From the NCBI GenBank assembly GCA_964035545.1, contig OZ037766.1:5805722-5869721 (forward strand): a DNA stretch of 64,000 nt, in the 5' to 3' direction. Positions 1 through 12,782 of this stretch are shown here, in pieces. The notes below the pieces were generated by a model. That model saw only the letters and a list, made by a program, of their open reading frames with translations. It was not told where the DNA came from and did no database searches. The position numbers were made by a program, and so were the translations under genes. Position 1 is the stretch's first letter. Each line of letters opens with the position of its first letter. This stretch comes from Bugula neritina. Lineage: Eukaryota > Bryozoa > Gymnolaemata > Cheilostomatida > Bugulidae.

Positions 1-323
1 ATGTAAATTAACAAGATTAAAATACAATACTTGTACTTAGCATTATAAGAAGCTGTAAAATTTTTATTCTCTACTTATAATAGCCATTTCAAAACATAAG
101 CAACACGAATATGACAGAGCAGGACCAAAGTAATGACAAGCAAGGTCAGCTGCTAATCAAGTCAAGTACCAGTCCTATGGCAACAAAATTTCATGCAAAA
201 TTGCCTATAGCTCAACATGTGTAACAGGATAAAAATAGATTGGTTAGATTAAACAAGCTTATTATAAACCAAATATGTACAAAAACTTTTTGAGTAGATA
301 GACAAAAGTCAACTAACTCTCAC

Positions 324-3232
324 CAGCATCGTTCTGGCCAAAGTAGATAGTAGCATTTGTTTCGTCTGTAATCATCTCATAGGTTACGTGTCTAAAATGT
401 GCCCCTAAATTTTCTGGAGAGACTTTCACTTTTAATACTTTTGAAATACAGACTCCTCTAGCCTCAGCATAGTCTTGTACAGATTGAGCTCCAGCTACGC
501 CATAGTCATCATCTGTGTGCACCAATGAAATGTAAGTCCATTCCATCTTCAACACCATCTCAATGAGTGCCTGGAAAGTTAAAGAAAACAGTTTTGCACT
601 TTTCATTTTAATTTTAACCCAAATACCTAAAGTCTATCGTGTATAATATGTTTTGTGGTGAGCTCATGTATAAAAGTTGCAATACTAAAAATATAATATG
701 TTAACGCCAATATAGTTCAATGCATACAATAAATCCATGCAAAAATATTATATACCATAAACTTTTCCGAGGCACAAATTAAGTTGGAAATAAAACTTGT
801 GTGGCCAGCCCAAGTTGGGAGTACTTTAAGTTAGAAAGGTGCGAGTATCTGAAAGTATACTGTCACTTAGAAACAAATTCTCAAAGCTTAGAGAAATGTT
901 GCACCATCAGTTTTGTGGAAATTACGGTTATTGAATTTGGTTTAGGGTATCTATGTTCATTAGACAACACAGTGTTGCAGGTTATACTAAGACACCGATA
1001 AGTAATTCAATTCAATATGGTGCTGGCTCCAGTTACTTTAATCTTAAGCTTTGGTTTAGAATTTACTTAAAGAAATGCTGCTTTATACAGCTAGGTTATA
1101 TAATAGGCAGTTGTTAAGTTTTAGAAAAACTAATTTGGCCTTGAAAAGTTTCACTAGTGAAACAGGGCTGTTTTTTTTCTAAAATGACTAGACTAGAAAG
1201 ATGAACATTAAAAACAGAGTAAGTGCATCATCACCAATTAAATAAAGCAATTAATTTATATTTGAACGCATATACTACATTATTTATATACCTGGTTTAA
1301 CCTTGTTGTAAATAAACATCTCATAAAAGTATTTATAATAACGCAATGGCCTTTCAAGTGGCAATTAATTTGGTGCTGTCTCATACCAAAATGCAAATTT
1401 CACAACACTATTTTACACTTTATGTTTATAGATTGTAGAACGATTTTTATACTCATTTTCACTGCTTATAGTTTGCAGCTTTACCTTTGCCTGCAAGAGG
1501 TCAGATGGAATAGTTCTCCATAGTGTTCCATATCTAGTCCTATCGGACAATTCAGCTAGTGTAGCAGTCGGTGTGACTATTGGTACATCCATATGGTGGA
1601 GAAATGCAGCTGTTTCACGAGTGTTGGAGCTATACAGAGTGCCAACAAATCCTAGAATAATAGAACATCATGCAACAAGTGCCAGATCTACATATGAGAC
1701 TTCATTTCTATTGTACAAATGTTTGCCTGTGTATTCTACCTATAGCCAAACAATAGCCAAAGCCATTGGATTACAACAATTGGCAGTTTAGCTTTAATGG
1801 CTTAAGGTCATTTGCAGTAAATCTTGGAAAACAGTCTCCAATACTCCACTACCCACCCAGACATAAGAAAGGATAGATGTTTAAATTTTTCAGCAATTTC
1901 GAACTTATTGAACTAGCATAAAAAGCCTGCGATTTCTAATTACTTCAAACTGCTTTTGATTTAGAGTGAGGACCTGCCTATACATTTAATTGGGTACCAG
2001 AAGTTGTCTCCTAACATGTTACATCACACTCTCTAATGCTATTGATGACTGTAGTTATCACGGTAAAGATAGATTAGCAGTGACATGGACTCACCCAGGT
2101 TGATAAACTGATCTGCTACTGAGCAAGTTGTAGCTGGCACAATCCATGTTTCTTTCCTTATTTTTGAGGCAGCCGACCAAACTCCCATACTTCTATTATT
2201 GCATATCTCTTCCACATTGAGCTCTACAGTGTGAAGAGGGAAAGTTTGTATAGCAATTGTTGTTGGTATTATGTTTTGTGACCTTTCAGTGACTAATATT
2301 CAGTTATTGCCTTGAACTACACAACCCCCTCCCTTCTGCATATGAACTCAATACCATATATTGAATATATTTCCTTGTTTTTCTCCTATTCTGAAACTGG
2401 GTAGTCTATCAACTAGCAGATTTAAAAGTATCTTCCACTTACATTCTAGTTTACCTAACTTTCATTATTTATTTGTTAGGGCTTATTTTATAAATTTCAT
2501 AAACTTTATTGCTATGGGTGAAAGAAAAAGAATTTCTGCTAAAAAGACTTTGAGTTTACTAAATAATTAAGGTTTTTGAACAGCAAAAACTAAAATTTAA
2601 AAAAAAATATTTCAATCAAAATTTGTCACTTTATTGTGCATCAGCCACATATGAACAGTTTTAAAAATATCTGGTTGAGCTAAAATTTTTATCAATAAAC
2701 TTATAAAAACACTTCTTTAAAATTGGCAACATGCTACTCAGAGCTTCCTGCCCTACCAACCATTACACGGACACACCTGGGTTAAAAACAACTTATTTCT
2801 ATAACTAAAAATATAAAGCATTGAGATTATTTACAGTGAAAACTATAAAAGTTTGCATATTAATTAAATAGTCTCAAAGGCTGTTTATGTTTTATATTTT
2901 TATATAAAATCAGTTAATTGTTTATTTTTCAACTCAGAATATAGGTGACTCATTAATATACTTGAAAAGTTCAAAAAACTATTTTAAAATTTTTTTTAAC
3001 ATGCTTGAAGCTGTAAATTCTGAAACTTTTAAATAATACTTAATATGTAATTTACCATAGTCTATCTCAGCAACTTTGAATTCAGAGTGATTTCTATTTG
3101 CTATACCAACAGCATACTCAGCAGCTAGCGCCATTGACAGCGTCAAAGCTGAGGGGGGCTGAGACGGTCTGCAAGTATCCAGCTCTGATACCTCCAGCAG
3201 TGCTGTAATGTGCACTTTACTTATCCTTCCTC
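324..3232 (-). CDS. class C GPCR (mGluR-like) extracellular ligand-binding domain, partial
   Basis: Three minus-strand exons join in phase: 3056-3232, 1485-1651 and 324-570. The junctions are G|GA (Gly) and codon-clean AAG|GCA, and all splice sites are GT-AG. The product reads like lobe I and the hinge of the Venus-flytrap domain of class C receptors. Visible signatures are FVGTLYSSNTRE, then ELSDRTRYGTLWRTIPSD, then QAKALIEM followed by EWTYISLVHTDDDYG and RGVCISK. These match the conserved mGluR/CaSR order 'LSD..RY..F.RT.PSD..QA.A', 'W.Y.S.v...DYG' and a Cys-Ile strand. Known members are glutamate-, calcium- or amino-acid-sensing receptors at the cell surface. The signal-peptide exon should lie above 3232 but was not found. 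The remaining ligand domain, cysteine-rich region and seven-helix domain would lie left of base 1. The subfamily (mGluR, CaSR-like or invertebrate-specific) cannot be decided from this part. Confidence 0.75.
1148..1163. repeat. 16-bp perfect palindrome
   Basis: GTTTCACTAGTGAAAC is exactly its own reverse complement. It lies in the intron between the second and third visible exons of the receptor gene. No function is claimed. Confidence 0.9.
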
Positions 3233-4242
3233 CTAACAAAAAGAGTACCAATTTCAAATAAATAATTTTAAGAAACAATTTTCAACAAGACAGCTCAACT
3301 CAATACTAGTTACTACACTTATATAAATTATTTATAAACTTGCCTACTTCACCAGTGCATTGTTGAAAACTTTCAAATACTTGTAGTTGTAGTAGAAAAA
3401 GCAAGAACTCCGCAATGTGTCCCATAACTTGTCTATAGCTCTGTACCATTACATAATATATAATATTATTTACAATTTCAAGATTTCTGCACCATTTACT
3501 GGACTATACCTTGTAAACTGCTGATTGGTTACAGTATTTAGCTTTCTATTGGACCATCAAGTAGAAGTGGTTATATTATTATCGAATCAAATTAAATCTG
3601 ATATAAGCTAGATTTGTATCACCAGGGTAGAGGAAATGCTTCATTATCCACCGCCTTATAATGATTGATGTACTTTAATACAAGCATATAAGTCTTGTTG
3701 AAATGTATAAACATGCCAGAAGTGTTATAATGCTACATTCTATTACATATACAGTAATAAGGAAATGGATGATTAGTATTTGTATGTGTCAGTGATTTAG
3801 TTTTATTGATTGTTTGGCAAAAGTTCAGGCCAAAAATATTGACTATAATAAAGCTTCAAGGAAACAGTTTTTGGGTGACACCAGCTAGTCTTTATTCGAG
3901 TTACTGCAGAATACTTATAGATTTTATGACTAATGCATCGATTTGGCCAGCAATTATTATATTATTATATTCTTGCGTTACTGCAATTTTATGTATAAAA
4001 CCCACTTCCATAGAATAAAGGTTTCCGCACTTTTGGAGCTTCCTTCATTACACACAGTGATGTTTTGGCAATTTGAGAAGTGTTGCTAGGCAACTGGGTG
4101 TCTTCAACTAAGGGATTTAAGGGAGCGGTTGTGAGAAAAACAAGATTATAAAAGTCTATTATTAACCAACCTTTCTCGGATCATCATAACAGCAACCTAA
4201 TACAGTGTGGTCACCTGATGCAGTAAATTGATTAGCATAATA

Positions 4243-4319
<77 letters not shown>
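4243..4319. repeat. (AT)n microsatellite
   Basis: About 75 bp of almost uninterrupted AT dinucleotide, likely length-polymorphic. Confidence 0.95.
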
Positions 4320-4320
<1 letters not shown>

Positions 4321-5249
4321 TAGTGCTTATAAGTTATATACTGAATTTAAACTAAACTTTAAAGCAACAAACTTTTCTTTTAGGATATAGCAGCAGCAAA
4401 CTAGACACTAATGTAGCAGTGACAGAAAATTTTCAACATCCTAAATGTTGCAGTTTGACATCAATTTCATGAATTGGGATCACATGGGTTATATATAATA
4501 GTTTCATGAAGAAAGAGTTATTTGTAAGAATGCTTCTTAACTTATAAAAAGTGTTTTTGTTATTCCTTTACTGACTAATTTTCTGAGACTAATTCAAACT
4601 GCTGTTGAAGCTTTCTTGGAATCTGCAAGAGTTATTATCTCTGTATGCTTAAAGCAGTTTAACTCTTTTTCTGTTTCCAGCAGAATTTATTTTCTTAAAT
4701 ATGAAAACTATTTCTTTACACACAAAAATAATAGCTGCATTTTAATGATATTATGAATTATCTGTATTTAAAGTGACACCATAAGCAGAATAATATGGTT
4801 AATGTCCTATGTAAGTTAAAAGAATTAAAAATACATGATATTCTAGTAAATATTACATAACATATAAGTTGTTTTTTGACTGAAAAGCATGAACCTCAGA
4901 TTTTATATATAACACATAAAAATATGATACATTTAATTCACAGCTGAAAAAAATGGATAAAATTTGTAATTAAATAGCAAATTATCTAGATCCACTTTTC
5001 TGCACAAAATTTTCCTTGCACAAAATAGCAATATACTAAAAAAATATGACGCTGACAAAACTGGTTTTCAAATTATATATTGTATTACCAACACTATGTT
5101 TAGACTACAAATATTGTCCAAGTAAAAATCTGCAATAAAACCCATCAACCATTTTACAACCAATAACATATTACCATGCACATAGACCTGCATTGTGAAG
5201 ACTGTACTATATTCATATACATCAGCACTCAATTTCTTCTTGTTTGTAT

Positions 5250-5378
5250 CATATATAGTATATACTATATTTATAGGCTATACTATATACTATACACTGT
5301 ACGACACCACTTTATACTATACTATATACTATGCTATAGCTATAATATACTGTATACTATACTATATTATAGTATATA
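5250..5378. repeat. TATAC/TATACT-rich simple repeat
   Basis: Degenerate runs of TATACTATA and TATAGTATA, partly self-complementary. Open frames across it are an artefact of the repeat. Confidence 0.8.
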
Positions 5379-6144
5379 AGATTCATGTATGTAGCTACTA
5401 ATTTTTTCGCAAGTTTCATGCAGTCTTTTCATTGGTAGATTCTAAGTTGGTTTTTAAACACCACAAACAAAGTTAATTCTCAGAAATTATGAAATTGAAT
5501 TACAAATCAAAGAATGTAAAAATTGATTGCTGAAATACTTCAATATATTTAAATATAGTGTATTTTTAACAATCAAGTCTAAAAATTACTTTTACATGCA
5601 TAGCATGTCTATGCTATAAAATACTAGCTGCTGAGGCTGCATGCATTAACCACTCCAACCAAACACCACACTTGCGTTACACATTTCAGTTATATAGAAA
5701 ACATTAAATTATTTGAAAGTAGCCTATTTATTTTCCAAGGAGTAAAAATCTAAACAATAAGCTAGAGTTGCTGAACGCATTAAAAAAAAAACACAAGCAT
5801 TAGATCAGGCAAATAATATAATGCAATTGTTAATGATACATTTTAATTAATTCGAATTCAACTTGGACCTTGGAAGGACTGCTTCAGTAGGTGCCACATA
5901 TTACATTTTGGGGTTGTTTCCTCATGAGTGAAATCGCAATAGTATAAATTGTATAATCAGTCACTATTGCCTATTAGACTATTCAATCATAAGCTAAGAT
6001 AACAACCTTTGTCTATTGACTAAGAGATTTCAATTACATTTAAATACAAAGCCATTCGATCGATAATTCTTTTTGCAATGAACGAGCTCTGGCCTTTTAA
6101 CCAACAGTAAAGCATACAATAGTGAATGTCTGTAGTATCCGGTT

Positions 6145-6158
6145 GTAGCCATGGCAAC
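6145..6158 (+). promoter_or_regulatory. RFX-type X-box
   Basis: GTAGCCATGGCAAC fits the nematode X-box consensus GTHNYYATRRNAAC at every position. It also differs from the symmetric site GTTGCC-AT-GGCAAC by one base. It lies 175 bp upstream of the ATG of the CAP-Gly gene, the usual distance for RFX sites in ciliary gene promoters. Binding itself is inferred. Confidence 0.55.
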
Positions 6159-6332
6159 AACACGCCATAGCATTCACTATAGCAGGTACTATACAACCCG
6201 ATGCCTTAAGTTAGTATACTCGCATGGCTACCATTTCTTCTATGGACTAAATCATTAGGGAACTCGAAGTTTAAAAACCCATCAGTATTTTAAGAAATAA
6301 GTCCCTCTTTTAAATTTCGTTTTTATTACAAA

Positions 6333-9300
6333 ATGTCTGTAAAAGGAGAAGCTAAATCAGCAGCAGGTAAAACTGAGCACACAATGAACACAGCTGCACG
6401 TTCCTCTCAGGTACTTTTTCATGTTACTATGTAGAGTTCTAGTAGAATAGCTGTAGTATATAACATATTATGTATTAATAAGTATATAGGTAGTTAATAG
6501 ACTTTAGCTCGTAGCTCCTTGGTAGGCCCTGTAGAATCTAATATAAGCATATATGCTGTGCATGGCTTTTTGAAATGTGCTCTTGCTGTGGTATGATTTA
6601 AACATGCTTGTATCTGCCACATAATTTTAATAGTTTGGATGAAATCATAGAAAAACAGCAGCTGTGGTTTGCAGTGCACAGTCTAGCATCCCTGCTTCTA
6701 ACCCAATATTCCTTGTAGTTATCCAGAACCTTGACTAGATTAGGACTATAGTGCATTCTACATGTGAACAAATTTCTTACAGCAATTCTGATATGCATGC
6801 ATTGTAGCATTTGCATGAGGAACGTCTTGCGCAGGAAGTACTTGCCGTGTGGCGAGACAATTTCGACCCTTCTCCGAATTCCGCCTCTCATTGGCGGAAG
6901 AAAGCTGCGGTGAATCAGGAGTGCACAGTGGTACACCCAAATGCACGACATGTATTTCACTTTATCCCACTGCACTTTGCTAGCACTTACAAATCTTCTG
7001 GAGTTATCTTGTCTCAAAATTTAGCACCAAAGAGTAATGCAGTACTCCATATGACATCGCCTGACACACTTCATATGCAGTATTGAAATATTCATATACG
7101 AGTATATCAATCTTAGCTATCAGAGAGTTGTGTACTTAAGCCATTTTGTTTTAAAATGAATTTTTCGTAATCATGTCTTGGATTGATTTGGAATTTTTGA
7201 TTGCCTGCTGATGGCGTTTTCAGTTGGCTCTAGAGTCTGAAATATATTTATAAAAGTAATAGTAATTACTGCTGACCTTTATTGCATGCTGCTCTTAGCT
7301 GCTGCCACACACAGCTTAATCACTGAACTGGCTTAAAAGTTTAAACTTTTGAACTCACTAAATGATGTATGTCACGAATTCTTGAAGTCAAATTGATTAC
7401 CAACTGGTCTTGCTAAAACTTTCTAGCTAATTTTTGTTTCATAAACAAGAATAAACTCCAGAAGTATGCCTGAGTGATAAAACACTGTCACATTTTCTCT
7501 CCGCAAATACTTTAACAAATTCTTGCTTTAAGTTTCCTAAAGAAATAAAATAGAAATTTCCTTTCTTGAGTGAGCCACTTTATATAGATTGTGCAATGCT
7601 AGCTAACTACTAAATCAATATTTAAAAAAAAAATATTTTGATATAGTTGTGAAATATTTTACTGCATTTCACATTTACAGGTCTACACAATGTCATAATA
7701 TTCTCACATTATACTTCAAATGTGGATTTCTAGATCGTTCTGCTGCTAAATACTTAATTCTGCCTTTTCAAATGTCCTAGAGTGCATCTAACTCTAATTT
7801 ATGTGAAAAAAATATAAAGTGCAAGCATCAAAATTTTAGAGCGAAATAACTGTCACATAAACTTGCTCAGCAGCAAAAAATAACATCTTGTGCTATTCTC
7901 CTCACCTCACATATCTCAGCTCTGTCCTGTTTGGGTAACTGGAATAACATCTTCTGCTATAACTAATCCACAATCTAATCAATGCTTACAATTTCTCAAT
8001 GCATTTTCACTATTTTATGACATCAGACTTGCAAACCAATTTCTTTATCAACTGCTTATTTACAATTTGCTACAGCAACCTTAACACAATAAATGCAACG
8101 TATGTCCTCTTAGATTTGTATTAAGAAAACAGTTGTATTAGTACTTTTATCACATTCTAACTCAATGCAAGCTTTAACTCATAACTGACTATCGATGTGA
8201 TGTATATTACATAACAATATTGACTAGTTATCACCTATTGCTGTGTTATGGACAATTAAAGCTCAATATTTTGTAATAGGTTTTAAAAAGTGACACTCAT
8301 AGAAGACTACGCAGATTGATAAACTCTGAAGGTGTAACATTTTTCAAGAGTCAAGAATACACAATAATATTCAATTTCTGCAAATAAGCAGTATTTTATA
8401 ATTTAGTATTTGCTATACATTGGCCACAAGCTGCAACCACAGTGATAAGTAAAGTCTGCCTTTTTAAAATTAAATTACTAGCATTTGGCCAGTGTACTCT
8501 GTTAGGAGTTATGTCTGCTTGAAGCTATGTGGAAGGGACGAAAGCTATCAAAGCAGTGCATAAATTTATAGTCAGATTTTAAAATGAGTCCTTGGCTCTA
8601 AACATCATCCCAAAACTTCAGCAGCTATATAATCTTCGTAGAAACAAGTGGAGGTTGATCCATTTGACTGCACCTGTGGACCATGCAAACGGTTTTGGAA
8701 AGAAAATTTCACCAACACGACTATACTCAGTGAACCAGTGATAAAACGTGCTCAGAAAACATCCACAATGTTTCGTCCTGACCAAGCAGACTGGAGGGTG
8801 AGAGTTGGTGACAGGGTCATCGTCAATGGCAGACATACAGGTGAGAAATCAGGTATTGATTGTCTTTATCAGCAGTAAATAGTATGACATTCATTTAAAG
8901 GTCTTTTGACATATATTAATTATCTTGAGCTTTTCATGTTCCGTTCAGCATTAAATAATGTGTACTGTAAAATGAATTCTACAAAATGGAATATGCAAAG
9001 TTAAGATACTAACCAACACCTATATGGCTACAATCTATGATGATCTTCTTTAGTACAGAACTCATTATACAAATATCCTTGCTTCTTTAATAATAAAAAA
9101 GTGATAAGTGTTAAAATATGCAAAAGACGAAATCTTCTGTGGAAAGCTTACATTTTAGAACTGAAAACAGGAAATATATTTAAGAACATGTGAGGTTATT
9201 CTAAAATCACGTTGGTGAATATTTAATTAGCTTAATTGTTTTGGTCTCCGCATATGACGTTTAATGTTATGTTGTAAGAGCCCAGTCTTATGAATACTAT

Positions 9301-12114
9301 ATTATGATGCAGTGATTAAATGCATACTTTAAGAAGCATATCATATTTTTTGTAGGTGAAGTAAGATTTGTTGGTCTACTAGATGAAAATGTTATAGCTC
9401 CAACGGTGTACGTAGGAGTGAAGTGTGATGAGAACTGTAAGTAAACTCTATTGTTACATGGTAGCTTTCTAGACACGATGTATATACGTGTTGACATTGA
9501 ACACTGAATACATAAGCATCTCAAGATGAAAGGTAGAATAACACTAATTCTAAAGAAACTTTATAAAAAAATTGACCGACAATGAAATTAAGCAATCACA
9601 TTCTAAGCCAAACCAAAGATTAAAAACTCAAGCTAAAAAATTTACATGTTAAGACAAAAGCATGCGTTGACTGAAGCAGTGATAGCAGGTGACCTTGTGC
9701 ATAGTTTGACAATCTTCAGGGCATGAGGACAAATTTTTAGGCTTGAAGCATTTGTTAAAACTAAATCGCTTCTTGTATAAAAAATCTTCAAGCCTGCTTA
9801 TTATTCATGTGGATATATAGCGAACAAATGAAGAAAACTGAGTATTTATATGACAAAACTATAAAAACGAAAGCCAGTACCAAAGGATATTTACATATTG
9901 TTGACACTCATTGTGTAATAATTTCTAGTGGGTTCCACACATAATGGGGTTATGAATGGCAAACGTTACTTTCATTGCCCAAGAGGCCATGCTGCCCTAG
10001 TTCCTTATACGGATGTGAGACGGCTGAATCCTGCAGAAGTAAGACCTCCACTCACGGGGAACTTCATGTTTGACAGCTACTATGATGTAGTCAAAACTCG
10101 AGCTTTGAGAAGGCAGAAAATGGAGTAAGTAATCAACTGTAGACATAATCAATTTGAAAGAAATTTTCTCAACTGCAGTTATTGTTTAATATATTTATGT
10201 TTAGCTAGAAGTTGTTAATTGGAGCATGATTTTGTAGAGCAAGCGAAGAAGCAACTAGACCAAAACCGGTAAAACCACCATCACGAATACGAAAAACTTA
10301 CACTGTTTCGGATGAGAATGACGTAGCATATAAAGTATGTAGTTCTCCCATCTAGATTTATTGTATAAATTTAAATATGCAAATGCGAAAATTATGAAAA
10401 TAATAACACAAAATGCTACTCACTAATAATTGATATACATGTATAGTTCTAGTCACTATTTTGGCTAGTCTACAGATTGATATGACATGATTATATCCGA
10501 TTTTTTGCTATCAAAACATGTAATTTCAGTCCAGAAACTAGTTTATGTCACAAAATACATTGCAGGACATGATAAAAAAGCTGACAAAAGAGGTATATTT
10601 CTCCTTTCTTGTTTTATGTTGTCACATTTTATTTATCTGTTTGCTTCAATATAAGTACTAGTAGTTGTAAATGGACTTTAGAACTATATAATTAACTACA
10701 AATGACTGTTACTTTCAAGAATTAAACAAAAATTGTATTCTTATCTAGAGATCCAACGCCTGTAGTTATTTGCTGAATATGAAAATGATCTACAGTTTAG
10801 TTAAGAAAGTAGACAATATTTATTGTTGCTAAAATTACATTCAATCATTTTCAGACAAATTCCTCGACACACCTGTTTTAATTCTGCCAGGTTGAAATTG
10901 TACAAATAGTTACAATTGTTATATTAAATTCTTAATGGAACCAGGTGCATAATGCAAATTTTAGCATCTGTCAACTTTAACTTAATATCAACCCCACAGA
11001 GATATTCACTGCTTCATTTTAAACTATTGGCGCTACAATTCACTAGATGTTATAACTATAATTATACTTTCTTTTTTCTTCATTCCCTGCTAACATATTT
11101 TATGATTCACCATAAATAAGTTTTGTATGTTTGATCAAACTTTTAATAACGTTTATTCTTTCTTATTTCACCTAACTAATTATGTTTTGTGATGAACCCA
11201 GACATTGCTTACTCCACCTTTTACCTTACCTACAACCAATTATATGTTTATTATTAAACTGATAAGCAGCTGAAGAAACATATTATGTGAACAACTTGAG
11301 TTGGACGCTTAAACACACCAGAAACTTGATGTGTACAGCAAGCATTGAATATTTTCTGATCACTGCCAATTTATAGCAGAGGACTGAATGCTGTTATGTT
11401 GATAATACCACTAATAATTAGTTTCTCACTTTAAACCAGGATTCGCAGAGAGAAGGAGGCACCCAAGTGTATCACTATGCTAACAGTACTGTCAAGGTGA
11501 GAACAGGTGGGCCTCCGAAGGCAAAGGTTGATCCTCAGGCTAGGAGATTTGTTAAATGGAAGGAAGAATTTGGGGGTGGAGAAAAAGGAGATAGATTAGT
11601 TAAAACCCTCAAAAAACTACACGAAGGTAAATGATTATATAATATCTTTATATACTAAGTCAAATTAGAATTTCTGCAACTTTAACAGAAATAACTTATT
11701 TTTTTTGTTTATTAGTAAATAAAAACAAAGTACTACATTGATCAAGAAAACTACAAAATTTACAGCAAATAATTTATCTCCGAGTTTACATTTACACCAA
11801 TTGATAGAAAATGTGATCTTTAAAGTTGATGTACTTTAAAAAACCATATTCACTAACAGGGCTAATTTCACCTAAAGATATTAGTAGAACTATATGTTTA
11901 TTGTCTGTTAGCATTAAACAAAGGAAAGGAGTTGGAGAATGAAGAAACTGAGGAAGAGGAAGAACTATCAGATGAATATGACGAGGATCAATTAACCGAC
12001 AGACCGCCTACACAACATAGCAGTAAATCTCCCACTAGAGTAGGGGACACTTCCACTTCGCAACCTTCTAGACAGCCTAGCCCAATGAAGAGTGTGCAGG
12101 GGAACCCTGGTTAA
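6333..12114 (+). CDS. CAP-Gly domain protein, about 396 aa
   Basis: Nine exons chain in phase: 6333-6410, 6808-6930 (or ending 6909), 8642-8840, 9356-9436, 9929-10124, 10238-10334, 10566-10592 (27-nt microexon, tentative), 11440-11626 and 11912-12114 (TAA). The N-terminal 115 residues contain a small cysteine cluster, FDCTCGPC (about 75-82). A CAP-Gly fold follows at about residues 118-190, with VGDRVIVNG, TGEVRFVGLL, TVYVGVKCDENLG and NGKRYF. CAP-Gly domains bind the C-terminal EEY/F tails of tubulin, EB and CLIP proteins. The usual GKNDG groove is replaced here by GSTHNG. The C-terminus has basic and proline-rich stretches, then an acidic tract (EETEEEEELSDEYDEDQ) and a Ser/Pro-rich tail, probably disordered. 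An X-box lies upstream. I do not recognise a specific orthologue; a centrosomal or ciliary microtubule protein is the best guess. The least certain points are the exon 2 donor and the microexon. Confidence 0.85.
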
Positions 12115-12782
12115 CACTCTAACATATTTTTCGTCTTATTAAAAAGTTTTTATAATTAACGGGAAAATTTATAAATTAGTTTTGATAGTATAATGAGCTT
12201 TTGCATAGAAAACATTAACTCCATATTATAGAAAAAAGACCTAATCATTTTATTAATGTATTTTTAATTATTAATAGAAATTTCATTGTTAAAGCATTTC
12301 AAATGAGAAACAATAGAAATTTATTTACACTGATAAGCAAGCCTTTCAAACTTTATACATAATAGGGGATACTTTGACCAAAACGTATGCAATTTTTTTA
12401 ATTTTCATATTTTTGTAGAATGAAATTCATAGAAAATTCTATAACCAGGTGTATTAATTGTAGGCCACATAACACTCTTTACAAAATAAAACATTAGCCA
12501 ATATAAAACCTCAAGTCTTTCATGTATAAGAAAAACAAATCCATTCAAATGTTCGTTACTCCCAGAACTATTATTTCATGGACTTACAAATTCAAATTAT
12601 ACAGAAAAGATCTCTCTCTGTAAAAACCCCCCATTAGCATGCAACATAACCAGCTTTCTGCTTTAATAATACAATGAGTACATCATGTATGATACAAGCA
12701 ATCACCATTTCATTCTTGAACAAAATTCTCCTACTGCCTCAACCAGTTAGGGTTTATATGGATACATTTTACTAGTACCGAG
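12115..12782. other. convergent 3' UTR interval
   Basis: AT-rich sequence between the stop codon of the CAP-Gly gene and the stop codon of minus-strand TIM21. It holds AATAAA-like signals and no coding signal. The two 3' UTRs may overlap. Confidence 0.7.

Larger units (their letters stand above)
3233..6144. other. non-coding stretch between the receptor exons and the CAP-Gly gene
   Basis: No exon was recognised on either strand. The stretch should contain the 5' part of the minus-strand receptor gene (leader exon and promoter), but no convincing signal-peptide ORF was seen. It holds a pure AT microsatellite near 4.24-4.32 kb and a TATACT-rich tract near 5.25-5.38 kb. Confidence 0.6.

Noticed and set aside
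6598-7017. 139-codon minus-strand frame opposite CAP-Gly exon 2
   Set aside because: Antisense shadow of the exon at 6808; no recognisable product and no splice support.
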